Of a stretch of DNA of 64,000 nucleotides, positions 50,612 through 59,400 are shown piece after piece (position 1 is the first letter of the stretch; each line of letters begins with the position of its first letter). The notes below the pieces were generated by a model. That model was not told the origin of the DNA. It ran no database searches and was given only the letters and a program-made list of their open reading frames with translations. The stretch comes from Luteolibacter sp. Y139 (GTDB lineage: Bacteria; Verrucomicrobiota; Verrucomicrobiia; Verrucomicrobiales; Akkermansiaceae), in contig NZ_JBBUKT010000013.1 in NCBI RefSeq assembly GCF_038066715.1, positions 62,001 through 126,000 on the forward strand, in the 5' to 3' direction. A program made the position numbers and the translations under genes.

Positions 50612-51856
50612 TTAGAACCGCTTCACCAGCAGCGAGGCATTGTGCCCGCCAAATCCGAAGCTGTTGCTCAGCGCCACATCCACCTTCGCCTCGCGCGCCG
50701 TGTTCGGCACCACGTCCAGATCGCACTCCGGATCCTGGTTTTCCACGTTGATCGTCGGCGGCACTACACCCTCCACGATCGACATCACCGAAGCGATCAG
50801 CTCGATACCACCGGCCGCACCAAGCATGTGCCCCGTCATCGACTTGGTCGAACTCACCATCAGCCCATTCGTAGCGTAGTCGCCGAACGCCAGCTTGATC
50901 GCCCGCGTCTCCGCAATGTCACCGAGCCCAGTCGAGGTCGCGTGCGCATTGAGATACTGCACATCCTCCGGATTCAGCTTCGCGTGCTTGAGCGCCATCC
51001 CGATCGCATAAGCCGGACCGGAACCATCCGGCGATGGCGCACTCAGGTGATGCGCATCCGCACTCACACCATAGCCCACCAGCTCCGCATAAATCTTCGC
51101 ACCGCGAGCCTTCGCGTGCTCCAGCTCTTCAATCACCACCACGCCCGCACCTTCACCCATCACGAAGCCATCGCGGTCCGCATCAAAGGGACGCGACGCC
51201 TTCTCCGGTGCATCGTTCCGCGTGCTCAGCGCCTTCATGTTGGCAAAGCCCGCCAAGCCCATCGGCAGGATCGTCGACTCCGCACCACCGCAGAGGAAAG
51301 CATCCGCATCGCCGAATTTGATCATGCGCCACGCCTCACCAATGTTGTGGTTGGACGTCGCACAAGCCGTCACGATCACCATGTTCGGCCCGTAGAGACC
51401 GTGCTCCATGGAAATGATGCCGCTCGCGATGTTGGAAATCATCATCGGGATCGTGAAAGGCGAGACGCGCTTCGGTCCCTTCGTCAGGCAGACCTCATGC
51501 TCGCGCTCCAGCGTGCCCAGGCCGCCGATGCCGCTGCCCACCATCACGCCGAAACGGCGGCGATCCACCTTCTCCAGATCCACGCCGCTGTCCGCCAGCG
51601 CCATCTTCGACGCTGCCACCGCGAACTGCACATATCGGTCCGAGCGGCGAGACTCACGGGGAGTGTTGAAATACTGGTCCGGAGCGAAGTCCTTCACCTC
51701 ACCCGCGATCTTGCACTCATACGGTGCCGGATCCAGCAGGGTGATCGTCCCGATGCCGCTGCGCCCGGCCTTCAGGCCGTCCCACGTGGTTTGCAGATCA
51801 TTGCCAAGGGGGCTGACGCAGCCGATACCGGTGATGACGACTCTTCTTTCGCTCAT
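50612..51856 (-). CDS. fabF: Beta-ketoacyl-ACP synthase II
   Basis: 414 residues from ATG 51856 (MSERRVVITGIGCVSPLGND), the conserved KAS II opening. The catalytic triad is visible: Cys in VTACATSNHNIG, His in NAHATSTGLGD and His in KSMTGHMLGAAGG. KAS II elongates acyl-ACP with malonyl-ACP in fatty acid synthesis. The chain covers the full family length. It stands apart from other fab genes and from the PKS cluster, so it is primary metabolism. Upstream of it (minus strand) is the ExbB/ExbD unit ending at 51929. Confidence 0.96.
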   Translation of the reverse strand: MSERRVVITGIGCVSPLGNDLQTTWDGLKAGRSGIGTITLLDPAPYECKIAGEVKDFAPDQYFNTPRESRRSDRYVQFAVAASKMALADSGVDLEKVDRRRFGVMVGSGIGGLGTLEREHEVCLTKGPKRVSPFTIPMMISNIASGIISMEHGLYGPNMVIVTACATSNHNIGEAWRMIKFGDADAFLCGGAESTILPMGLAGFANMKALSTRNDAPEKASRPFDADRDGFVMGEGAGVVVIEELEHAKARGAKIYAELVGYGVSADAHHLSAPSPDGSGPAYAIGMALKHAKLNPEDVQYLNAHATSTGLGDIAETRAIKLAFGDYATNGLMVSSTKSMTGHMLGAAGGIELIASVMSIVEGVVPPTINVENQDPECDLDVVPNTAREAKVDVALSNSFGFGGHNASLLVKRF

Positions 51857-51928
51857 GATGTGTGAGTTGGGCGTGGCGTGACGGGAATTTCGGGGGTCCT
51901 TAGTGTCTCCCGGGGTGGGTGGCAAGCC

Positions 51929-52171
51929 TCATCCCAGACTCCGGTTGCGGCCGCGTTCATTCTCCGCCCCGCAGTGAGGACAGTGGAAAATACGCCCGCG
52001 CCCCTCGTCTTCAACCACCAGCAGGCACAGCCGGCAATTCACGCGCTTCCGCACCGACCGCCGCTCGGCATTTCCCGCCGACCAGCGGGAGATCCACTCG
52101 AAAAAAACCACCACCACCATCGTGATCCCGATGGCCCACGCGGCGAGTTCAGTCAGGGAGAGCTCGATCAT
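51929..52171 (-). CDS. Small membrane protein with C-terminal zinc-ribbon-like cysteines
   Basis: 80 residues. One N-terminal helix (LTELAAWAIGITMVVVVFFEW) is followed by a basic linker and two Cys pairs, CRLC and CPHC, spaced about 19 residues apart, which is a zinc-ribbon pattern. ATG 52171 overlaps the stop of the upstream gene (52168), so the two are translationally coupled and belong to the ExbB/ExbD operon. Function unknown. A cytoplasmic ribbon at the membrane could gather partner proteins. Confidence 0.7.
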   Translation of the reverse strand: MIELSLTELAAWAIGITMVVVVFFEWISRWSAGNAERRSVRKRVNCRLCLLVVEDEGRGRIFHCPHCGAENERGRNRSLG

Positions 52172-52911
52172 GATCCACTGGAGATTTCGACAGCCGTCCA
52201 GCCGCCACCCTTGTCACCGCCCTCGATCGTCACCTGCCGGAGCCACTGCTCCACGCTGTCATCCACGACCGGCTCGGCGGAGAAAAGCGGCGTCACCCGG
52301 GTCACGTGGCCGTTGGCATCGTACCCGAGCAGATACCGGTTGCCCCGCGCCAGCGATGCCGGCGGCACCGACTCCGGTGCCATGGCACGCACATCGCCAC
52401 TCGAAAGAACCAGCGGCCGCGCGGGATCAGGCAGCGGCGGCCCCTGCGAGGGCGGATCGGGCACCGGCAACGCCGGCAACACGCCGAGCGACACCTTTTC
52501 CTCCCGGTTCGCCGCCGCCATCGGGATCTCCACGGTCACGGAGCGGAGCTTCGGCTCATAGCGATAGCCCGGCGGACGCGCCTTCGCCATTGCCTCGTCC
52601 ATCAAGCCCTTCACCGCCGGATCTTCCACCGGATCGGCCCGCCGCGGCATCGGACCTGCCTCCAGCGCCTGCATTTCCAAAGACTGCCATTCCTCGCCCT
52701 GCGGGACCAGGATCATCGTCCCCCGCCGCTCCGGCTGCCGCGAAACATTGCCCACCCGTACCCTCACGCTCGCAGCCAGCCCCGCGGTGATCAGCGCCAC
52801 CAAACCGAACGCCAGCATGAAGCGCATGCTATGCCCCACCGGCAAACGCCACTGGAACACCAGCCCGCTCTCGCGGTCCCGGGTCGTGCGTTTGTGGCGG
52901 AGGTTGAACAT
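52168..52911 (-). CDS. TonB-like single-pass protein of the ExbB/ExbD operon, unknown family
   Basis: 247 residues. A basic cytoplasmic start (RHKRTTRDRE) leads to one TM helix at about 29-48 (MRFMLAFGLVALITAGLAAS), then a periplasmic part that is Pro-rich in the middle (LPALPVPDPPSQGPPLPDPA) and ends in a small folded region (YLLGYDANGHVTRVTPLF). Topology, Pro-rich spacer and gene order (ExbB, ExbD, this gene) mimic TonB or TolA, but I cannot see a TonB C-terminal motif. It may be a divergent energy transducer. The gap to ExbD is 86 nt with a GCGGAAT/ATTCCGC hairpin in it. Confidence 0.65.
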   Translation of the reverse strand: MFNLRHKRTTRDRESGLVFQWRLPVGHSMRFMLAFGLVALITAGLAASVRVRVGNVSRQPERRGTMILVPQGEEWQSLEMQALEAGPMPRRADPVEDPAVKGLMDEAMAKARPPGYRYEPKLRSVTVEIPMAAANREEKVSLGVLPALPVPDPPSQGPPLPDPARPLVLSSGDVRAMAPESVPPASLARGNRYLLGYDANGHVTRVTPLFSAEPVVDDSVEQWLRQVTIEGGDKGGGWTAVEISSGS

Positions 52912-52925
52912 AAGTCACTGGGAGC

Positions 52926-52941
52926 GCGGAATTCATTCCGC
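52926..52941. repeat. Hairpin GCGGAAT-TC-ATTCCGC between ExbD-like and TonB-like genes
   Basis: Seven perfect bp, preceded by GGAGC as in family B hairpins (50311, 56395). It may tune expression of the downstream genes inside the operon. Confidence 0.45.
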
Positions 52942-52997
52942 CAAAGCAGCTCGGTGAGTTCGACAGGAACGAATCCCGCACTCCCCGTAAAAGCCCA

Positions 52998-53423
52998 TCA
53001 TGGCGTTTCTTTCGATTTTTCCCCACCCTCCGCCGGCTGCCCCAGCAAATATACCTTCAACCCCTTCTGCAACGCCACCTCCGCGACCTCGCGTTGCGTC
53101 TCCACTGCCACGCCCTTGTCCACCCGCAGCAGCACCGTCTCACTCCCGCGCCGCGCATCCAGCCGCTCCGAAAGCTGCGCCAGCGTCACCGGCTCCCGTT
53201 CCACCCAGAAAGCCGGCGGCTCACCGGCCGTCACTGTCACCACCGTCACATCCGCCTGACGCTCCAGTTGGAAACGCGAAACCGGCAACTCCACCGCCAC
53301 GCCCGATTGGCTGGCAAAGGACGGACCGAGCAGGAAAAACACCAGCAGCAGCGCGAACAGATTGAACGCAGGCACCACGAAAAGGAACCCCGGCCGCTCC
53401 GGCAGCGTCGATTCCAGCTTCAT
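52998..53423 (-). CDS. ExbD/TolR-family biopolymer transport protein
   Basis: 141 residues from ATG 53423, whose ATG overlaps the stop of the ExbB gene (ATGA), so the two are coupled; an in-frame ATG lies one codon earlier. One N-terminal TM helix (FLFVVPAFNLFALLLVFFLL) is followed by a periplasmic domain typical of the family (ETVLLRVDKGVAVETQREVA). The conserved proton-relay Asp of ExbD/TolR helices is not evident: the helix has Asn (PAFNLFALL) where D is expected. This is worth checking because it could change proton coupling. Confidence 0.82.
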   Translation of the reverse strand: MKLESTLPERPGFLFVVPAFNLFALLLVFFLLGPSFASQSGVAVELPVSRFQLERQADVTVVTVTAGEPPAFWVEREPVTLAQLSERLDARRGSETVLLRVDKGVAVETQREVAEVALQKGLKVYLLGQPAEGGEKSKETP

Positions 53424-54115
53424 CATTTCTTCCGCTCTTCGCGCCGGCGGGCTTCCAGCTCATCCCGCATCGAGACGATGCCAGTATCAATCCGGGCGTC
53501 GCAGATCATGTTCACCATCTCGATACCCGTGCGTTCGATCCGGTGGAAAAGCCGTTTCGTCCGGCCGAGGAAATACAGGTAAAACAGATACGCCGGGATC
53601 GCGATCGTCAGGCCCACGATCGTAGTTACCAACGCGGTGACCATGCCCGTGGTCAGTTCGGATGGACTGGCATAGCCGCCATGTGAACTGATCTGCTGAA
53701 AGGTTTTCCACAGCCCCAGCACCGTGCCCAACATACCGGTCAGAGGGGCCAAAAGAGCCACCCCGAGAATCCCGCGCAAGTTCTTCTCAATCCGCGGAAC
53801 CTCAAGCTGCCCAGCCTCTTGTGCGATATCCCGCAGGTCCGGACGCTCCATCGAGTGCCTCAACAGCACCGCATGAGCCACGCGGGCCACCGGTCCCGGA
53901 GCACGCGCCGCCTCATGCATCGCCTCCGCATAAGCCTTCCGGCGGACGTGATTGGACAGCCCGACGAGCAAATCGCCCACATTGATGCGGGCCCGATGGA
54001 AGAAAAACAGCCGCTCCACCACGAAAACAGCACCGAAAAACGCCAGCGCTGCCTGAAGCCATATCATCAGTCCCCCGTTTTCCAGGAGGCCCGAGGGGTT
54101 GAATTCGGTCGGCAT
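53423..54115 (-). CDS. ExbB/TolQ/MotA-family proton channel protein
   Basis: 230 residues. Three TM helices fit the family: MIWLQAALAFFGAVFVVERL near the N-terminus, then the paired helices GILGVALLAPLTGMLGTVLG and TGMVTALVTTIVGLTIAIPA. The long cytoplasmic loop between TM1 and TM2 and a cytoplasmic tail ending in ARRREERKK are typical. With ExbD it forms a proton-driven motor for an energy-transducing partner, here probably the product of the third gene. First gene of the four-gene operon. Confidence 0.92.
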   Translation of the reverse strand: MPTEFNPSGLLENGGLMIWLQAALAFFGAVFVVERLFFFHRARINVGDLLVGLSNHVRRKAYAEAMHEAARAPGPVARVAHAVLLRHSMERPDLRDIAQEAGQLEVPRIEKNLRGILGVALLAPLTGMLGTVLGLWKTFQQISSHGGYASPSELTTGMVTALVTTIVGLTIAIPAYLFYLYFLGRTKRLFHRIERTGIEMVNMICDARIDTGIVSMRDELEARRREERKK

Positions 54116-54279
54116 GTGCGCGGTCTATAAACCACCCCGAAGGATCTGGCCAGCCCGATGAAAGATTTGGGCCAGAGCCCCCGGCAGCGGCGGGAGCAGA
54201 TCCGGTGGAATCAACATTTGGGAACCGAAAAACGGGCAAATTTCTACCCGCGGGAGGCCTCTCGCCCCGCCTGCGGGAT

Positions 54280-56343
54280 TCAAAATCCCCCCTTCATCTC
54301 CCATTTCTCCCCAAAGAACCCCGCCGCCGGTATCGCTCCCGGGTATCGGCTGTTCGGCGGCGTATTCAGATCAATGACCGCCCAGTCCGGCAGTTTCGGC
54401 GTCTGCCGGGCGTTGTTCAGGTAGTCATATTCCCGGTAGGTGAAGCCGCTGTTCACCACCACGTAGCGCTCCGGGTTCAGCGGATTCGGATAGATGCAAA
54501 CCAGCGCGTGGTCCGCAGCGGGAAAGCTCTTCTCCCCGGCCTGGATCGCACCGCCGCCCCACTTGACCGGAAGCTGCGGCCCCACCTTCGCCATCACAGC
54601 ATTCGAGGAAGGATCGCCCCACAGGATCAGATTGGCAGAGCGGATGTCCTCCTCAGTCACCGCAGTGTCGTCCTTGATCCGGACCTCACCGCGGAATTGC
54701 TTCCGCCACTCGCGAATCGCCCGCTCTAGCTCCGCCGCAGCCCAGGCACCAGCCCTCTCATTCGCCGCCTTGCCAGTCGGGCGCACGAAGATGAAGGAGT
54801 CCATGAAGGCGTCATCGATCGGGCCTTGGAGATTGTGCTTCTTGCACAAGCCCTCGGTCTTTTCAGGGGCGATGCGCCATTTGCCGTCGGTTTGGCGGAT
54901 GAACCTCAGGTGCAGCGATCGGTCCGAAGGAATCGAAACCTCACCCTCCGTGGCACCCTCATACTTCGCATCAGGACCGCCTGCAGCATCCCGCACACCG
55001 ACACCGAAGGAGCGGCCGATTTCCTCGGGAAAGGTGCCGGGATCGAAGCGCAGCGCGAACGCGCTGACGTTCTTCACGTCGATCAGAAAGCCCGCCTTCG
55101 AGAAGGAGCCACGGATCGAGGACGGCTTCCAATGCTCGCCAAGCGCATCGATCTCGATCCACGCATCGCGGTTCGTCTTCAGCGAGTATGTCTCCCAATA
55201 CACCTCGCGTGGCACCCGCCTGCGACCGCCCTCCGCGATCGTATCGATCGCATCCGCCACAATCGCCTTCGCGCCCTTCTCGTAGCTGTGCGCCGTCTTC
55301 GGACCGATCACGTGGCGCAAGAAGATGCCGCTGCCGTTCGCACCCACCACCCGCGCCACGGCATCGGCCGCTTGCTTCTGCTTATCGATCTCCCCGCTAT
55401 AGGCGACCGTCGGGCAATTCACCAAATTCCGCGCAACCACGGTGGAATCGTAGAGGTTCCACAGCTCCCGCTCCCACGGACGCGGCTGTAGCTTCTCACC
55501 TTGGAAATTGTTCAGGAACTCCTCCGTCTCACTGAAGCCCGCGCCGGGATTCGCCGCACACCACTCCCACGCATGATGCGTCGCGATGTGCCAGCACGCC
55601 GCGCCACCCAGCGAGAACCCGCGCACGATGACTCGGTCCTCATCGATCCGATAGTCCCGCTTCACCACCTCCATCGCTTCGAAGAAATCCGTCTCACCCG
55701 CAAACCGCTGCCCATTGCAATAGCGCCCATAAGGGTGCAGCACGATCGTATCCAGCGGCGTGAACTCACCCGCTTGCGTCAGCCGCTGGTGGATGAAATC
55801 CAGCTCGCTCAGCTTCTCACCACGACCATGGAACCAGCTGTCCAGCCGCCAGCGGTGGGGCAGCTTCGCATCGAAGGACGACGGCACCACCAACCCAAAT
55901 GGCTGCACGCTCCCATCGATCTTCGAGACATAACCACGAGGCACCAGCCCGGTCTGCTCCAACCACGGCGTCTTCCCTTGGCCCAGCGCCTCCAGACGGG
56001 AGAAGCCCATCTTCAGTTGCTCCGAGGCCCACTCCGTCTGCTTCGCCTCGTAAAATTCATCGTAACGCAGCGCCCAATCGACCGCCTTGTGGAAGATCTG
56101 CACGTCAGGCAGGTAAGCCAGCGCTGGCTTGCCAGCCAACCGCGCCCGGGCCTCCTCGATCGCCGCACCTAGGCGCGCGGTCTCAGCCGTTAGAGTAACT
56201 CGCTGGTCCTCGGGAATCGCCACCCCCGGCGGCGGAATCGGCCTGACATTCTCAGCCAGATTATCCGCCGCCCCGTCAGCCCACAGCCTCGGCACAGGTG
56301 AAACAAGGGCGAGCAGCAGCAGGGAAAAAACGCGGAAATCCAT
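54280..56343 (-). CDS. Large secreted alpha/beta-hydrolase (prolyl-oligopeptidase/esterase-like)
   Basis: 687 residues from ATG 56343; MDFRVFSLLLLALVSPVPRL is a signal peptide. A helical region (about 40-130) precedes an alpha/beta-hydrolase core with the nucleophile elbow GFSLGGAACWH and a preceding VIVR strand. A candidate catalytic His lies in GPKTAHSYEKG. The C-terminal third (about 440-687) is a separate beta/alpha domain (SANLILWGDPSSNAVMAKVG, PERYVVVNSGFTYREYDYLN) seen in large verrucomicrobial and planctomycete hydrolases. Substrate is unknown; esterase or peptidase both fit. Directly downstream of the GH32 gene on the same strand, 110 nt away, so the two may act on the same extracellular polysaccharide. 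Confidence 0.82.
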   Translation of the reverse strand: MDFRVFSLLLLALVSPVPRLWADGAADNLAENVRPIPPPGVAIPEDQRVTLTAETARLGAAIEEARARLAGKPALAYLPDVQIFHKAVDWALRYDEFYEAKQTEWASEQLKMGFSRLEALGQGKTPWLEQTGLVPRGYVSKIDGSVQPFGLVVPSSFDAKLPHRWRLDSWFHGRGEKLSELDFIHQRLTQAGEFTPLDTIVLHPYGRYCNGQRFAGETDFFEAMEVVKRDYRIDEDRVIVRGFSLGGAACWHIATHHAWEWCAANPGAGFSETEEFLNNFQGEKLQPRPWERELWNLYDSTVVARNLVNCPTVAYSGEIDKQKQAADAVARVVGANGSGIFLRHVIGPKTAHSYEKGAKAIVADAIDTIAEGGRRRVPREVYWETYSLKTNRDAWIEIDALGEHWKPSSIRGSFSKAGFLIDVKNVSAFALRFDPGTFPEEIGRSFGVGVRDAAGGPDAKYEGATEGEVSIPSDRSLHLRFIRQTDGKWRIAPEKTEGLCKKHNLQGPIDDAFMDSFIFVRPTGKAANERAGAWAAAELERAIREWRKQFRGEVRIKDDTAVTEEDIRSANLILWGDPSSNAVMAKVGPQLPVKWGGGAIQAGEKSFPAADHALVCIYPNPLNPERYVVVNSGFTYREYDYLNNARQTPKLPDWAVIDLNTPPNSRYPGAIPAAGFFGEKWEMKGGF

Positions 56344-56394
56344 GGCAATCTCCACCCAATACGGAGAAATCCGCCCGACCTACCAATAAGGAGC

Positions 56395-56412
56395 AGCGAC
56401 ATTCCTGTCGCT
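56395..56412. repeat. Hairpin AGCGACA-TTCC-TGTCGCT (family B)
   Basis: Seven perfect bp between the GH32 stop and the hydrolase start, preceded by GGAGC. AGCGAACAGGAAC follows within 20 nt; its reverse complement shares TTCCTGTTCGCT with 29244-29255, just after the NRPS operon. Probably a terminator for the GH32 gene. Confidence 0.55.
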
Positions 56413-56453
56413 GGCACAGGACCAGCGAACAGGAACAACAAAGTCCCACCTCC

Positions 56454-59400
56454 CTATTCCCCGCCCACCTGCCCTTCCCACATCGACTTCAGCGGCACCA
56501 CGCTCAGCGACTGCACCGTCACCGCACCCCCGCTCGCCGACATCGAAAGCCCCGCCTGCGACGGCTGGAAGTAACGCGTGCAGGAAATTTCCCCCGCATT
56601 CACATAAGACTCCACCGAAGCCCGGTCCACCAGCAGCTCCACACTACTGATCACACCCTGCACCGCCGTCGCCCCGGTCCCCGCATTCAGCGAGGTCGAA
56701 GTCACCGTCACCGGAAACCCGCGCAGATTGAAACTCAGCGTCGCCCCCACCGGAATACTCACCTGCGCCCGGATCCGGAAAAGATCCCCGCTCGCCGCCA
56801 GCGGCACCTGCTGCCCTGCGGTCACATTCAGGTTGCTCCAACTCTGCCCCGGCAGCTCCAACTGTGAAATCTCCGCCACCGGCTGACGGAACAATCGCAG
56901 CCCGGCCGGCGTCTGGTGCAGCGTCATCTCACACGGAAAGGAAACCTGCTGGCTGAAAGGCATCCCCGGAAAAGTCGAATCGCGCATCCAGGCCATTTGA
57001 ATCCGCCGCCCATCGCCCGTCTCGACGTTGTTGAAGCTCTGCGTTGCGTAGAAATTGTTGCCGCCTGTATCGCACAGCACCCGCGGCGTCTCCTCAGTGA
57101 ACTGCGTGCCATCGAAGGTCCCCAACGAGTAGCGGCCGTCCGCATGCACCAGCGCCCACTTCTTGACCGATGGATTCCCCGCCAGCGGCACCTCGAAGAA
57201 ATCCGGGCACTCGAACCCATTGGCAATCAGATGATTTTCGTTCGTCCAGTTCAGCAGGTTCGGTGACGTGAAGATGTGATACTTGCCGCTGCCGTACATC
57301 ACCATCACCCACTTGTTAGACGGCGCATGCCAAAAGATCTTCGGGTCCCGCTCGGGGAAGACGAGCACCGGATTGCCCGCGTAGTGAGTCCACGTGCGCC
57401 CCTTGTCGAGACTGTAGGAAATGCAGTGGCTCTTGTTGTCGTTGCGCGACCAGATCGCGACCATCGCCGGATGCGCCGGATCGGTGGCAAGCCCCGAGGT
57501 ATTCCCATAGTCGATCACGCACGACCCGGATTGCACGCCGCTATCAAGGTGCTCCTCCCAAAACGCGGGCTCCAGCTCCGTCCAGTGAACCAGGTCCGTG
57601 CTCACCGCATGGATCCAGCACTTGTTCCAGCGCTGGGCGAACAGGTGATACTCGCCCTCATAGTAAAGCATGCCGTTGAGATCGTTCAGCCATCCTTCCT
57701 GGCGCTGACCGGGATTGAGCCGGTCCATCACCCACTGCCGCGCCGTGAAGTGGAACTGCGGCCGCAACGTCTCCTGATAAAGCACCCCCTTCTCCACCGG
57801 CAAGGCTGCAGGCGTATCTGTCTGCAGGATGCGACCTACATTCACATGCCCCCATCCGCCCTGCGCCTCATCCACAATCTGTACCTTCGCGTTCTGTCCG
57901 AACCATTTCCTCACGTCCCATGAAGCGGCGCCCATCACATCGCTGTAACGCCCGGTCGCACTCTTCACGACCTTCCCATCCACCAGCAGATTCAGGCAGG
58001 CATGGTGCTCGTAGTCGCCACCCGCAATGCTGAAGGAAATGTAACGCCGTTGGATCAGGAACTCATCCGAGGTCAGCGTCCCAATCAGCCCATCCCCTTG
58101 AATCTCGCTGCTCGCCACACCGCCATCCGCGTTTTGAATCTCCAGTTGCGTGATCAACGGCCCATTCGCCGGGCCTTGGTTGAAAGCCGTTCCTGTTAGA
58201 GTCCAAGTCCCATAATCGGTACCATCGAAATTCCCCACCGCGAGATTCTCCCCCGTATACGCAGTCACTGCCACCCGCAGGAACCCCTTGGCAGGCACCG
58301 TTCCCCCGGCCAGCCGGAAGCTCCGATACTCGTAACCCTCAGGTACCGGAGGAAGTCCGGTGGCAACGGTCTCCACCGGCTCTACCGCAGCCGTGAAATC
58401 CGTTAGATCAGTCGTACCTTGCACCATGTAAAGGAACCCCTGACGGGAAGCGATCGGCGACGGACTCCCCGCAAACTCCGGCGTCCCGGCCCGCACCGCC
58501 AACGTCAACACCACCGGCGCGGCTTCCCCCGACTCAACCACATAAACCTTCGCCGTCCCCGCACCATCGTCAGGCCGTCCACCCAGCGCAAACTCCAGCG
58601 CATTCGGCTGACCATCACCATCGGGATCTGCCGCAGGCCCCACGATGAGCGGATCATCCTCCGAAGGAAAGAAGCCCTCCATCCAAGCACCGAACGCCGA
58701 CCCACCCGCCTGCACCAACGCGATGCGATTCGTCCCCAGATAATTATAGTCCAGGCTATACCCTGAAGGCACCCCACTCACCGAAGCAAACGGCACCGGT
58801 TGCGCCCCCGTATACGACGCGATGAACAGCGGCGAAACACTCGCAGCCTCGAGCTCGGTGATCACCAGATTCGCACCGCTCACATTCAGCGTCCCATTCA
58901 CATCAAGCCGGTCACAGCTTCCCCCGGAAATCTCACACGCATACGTGCCCGCGATCACCGTAGGCCCCGCCGTGAAAGTGCCAACCGTCACCCCCGGCGC
59001 AACGATCGCGCCCGCCGCGACATTCAAGCTCCCCGTGATCGATCCCGTTCCGCCAATGCTTCCCGCAGACACCTGCGTCGCCCCTGCATAGGTATTCGCC
59101 CCGTTCAGCGCGATCTTCCCCGCACCGGACTTCACCAACCCACCACCACCGGAAATCCCTGGCGCTACCGAGATGTCATAGCCATTCGTATCAAAGCTCG
59201 CCCCGGCCGCCCCAAGCGTCACCGCCCCTGTCGCGAAGTTATTGAAGAAGCTACCTGCACTGATGCCATTCACCTTGATCACACCGCCATTGATCACCAC
59301 CGAGGACGTACCCCCGGTGCGATTGAAGCCCGGGGTCTCCAGCATGCCACCGTTCAGCGTCATCATGCTGGTCCCGCGGAAAGAAATGCCCGCACCGGCA

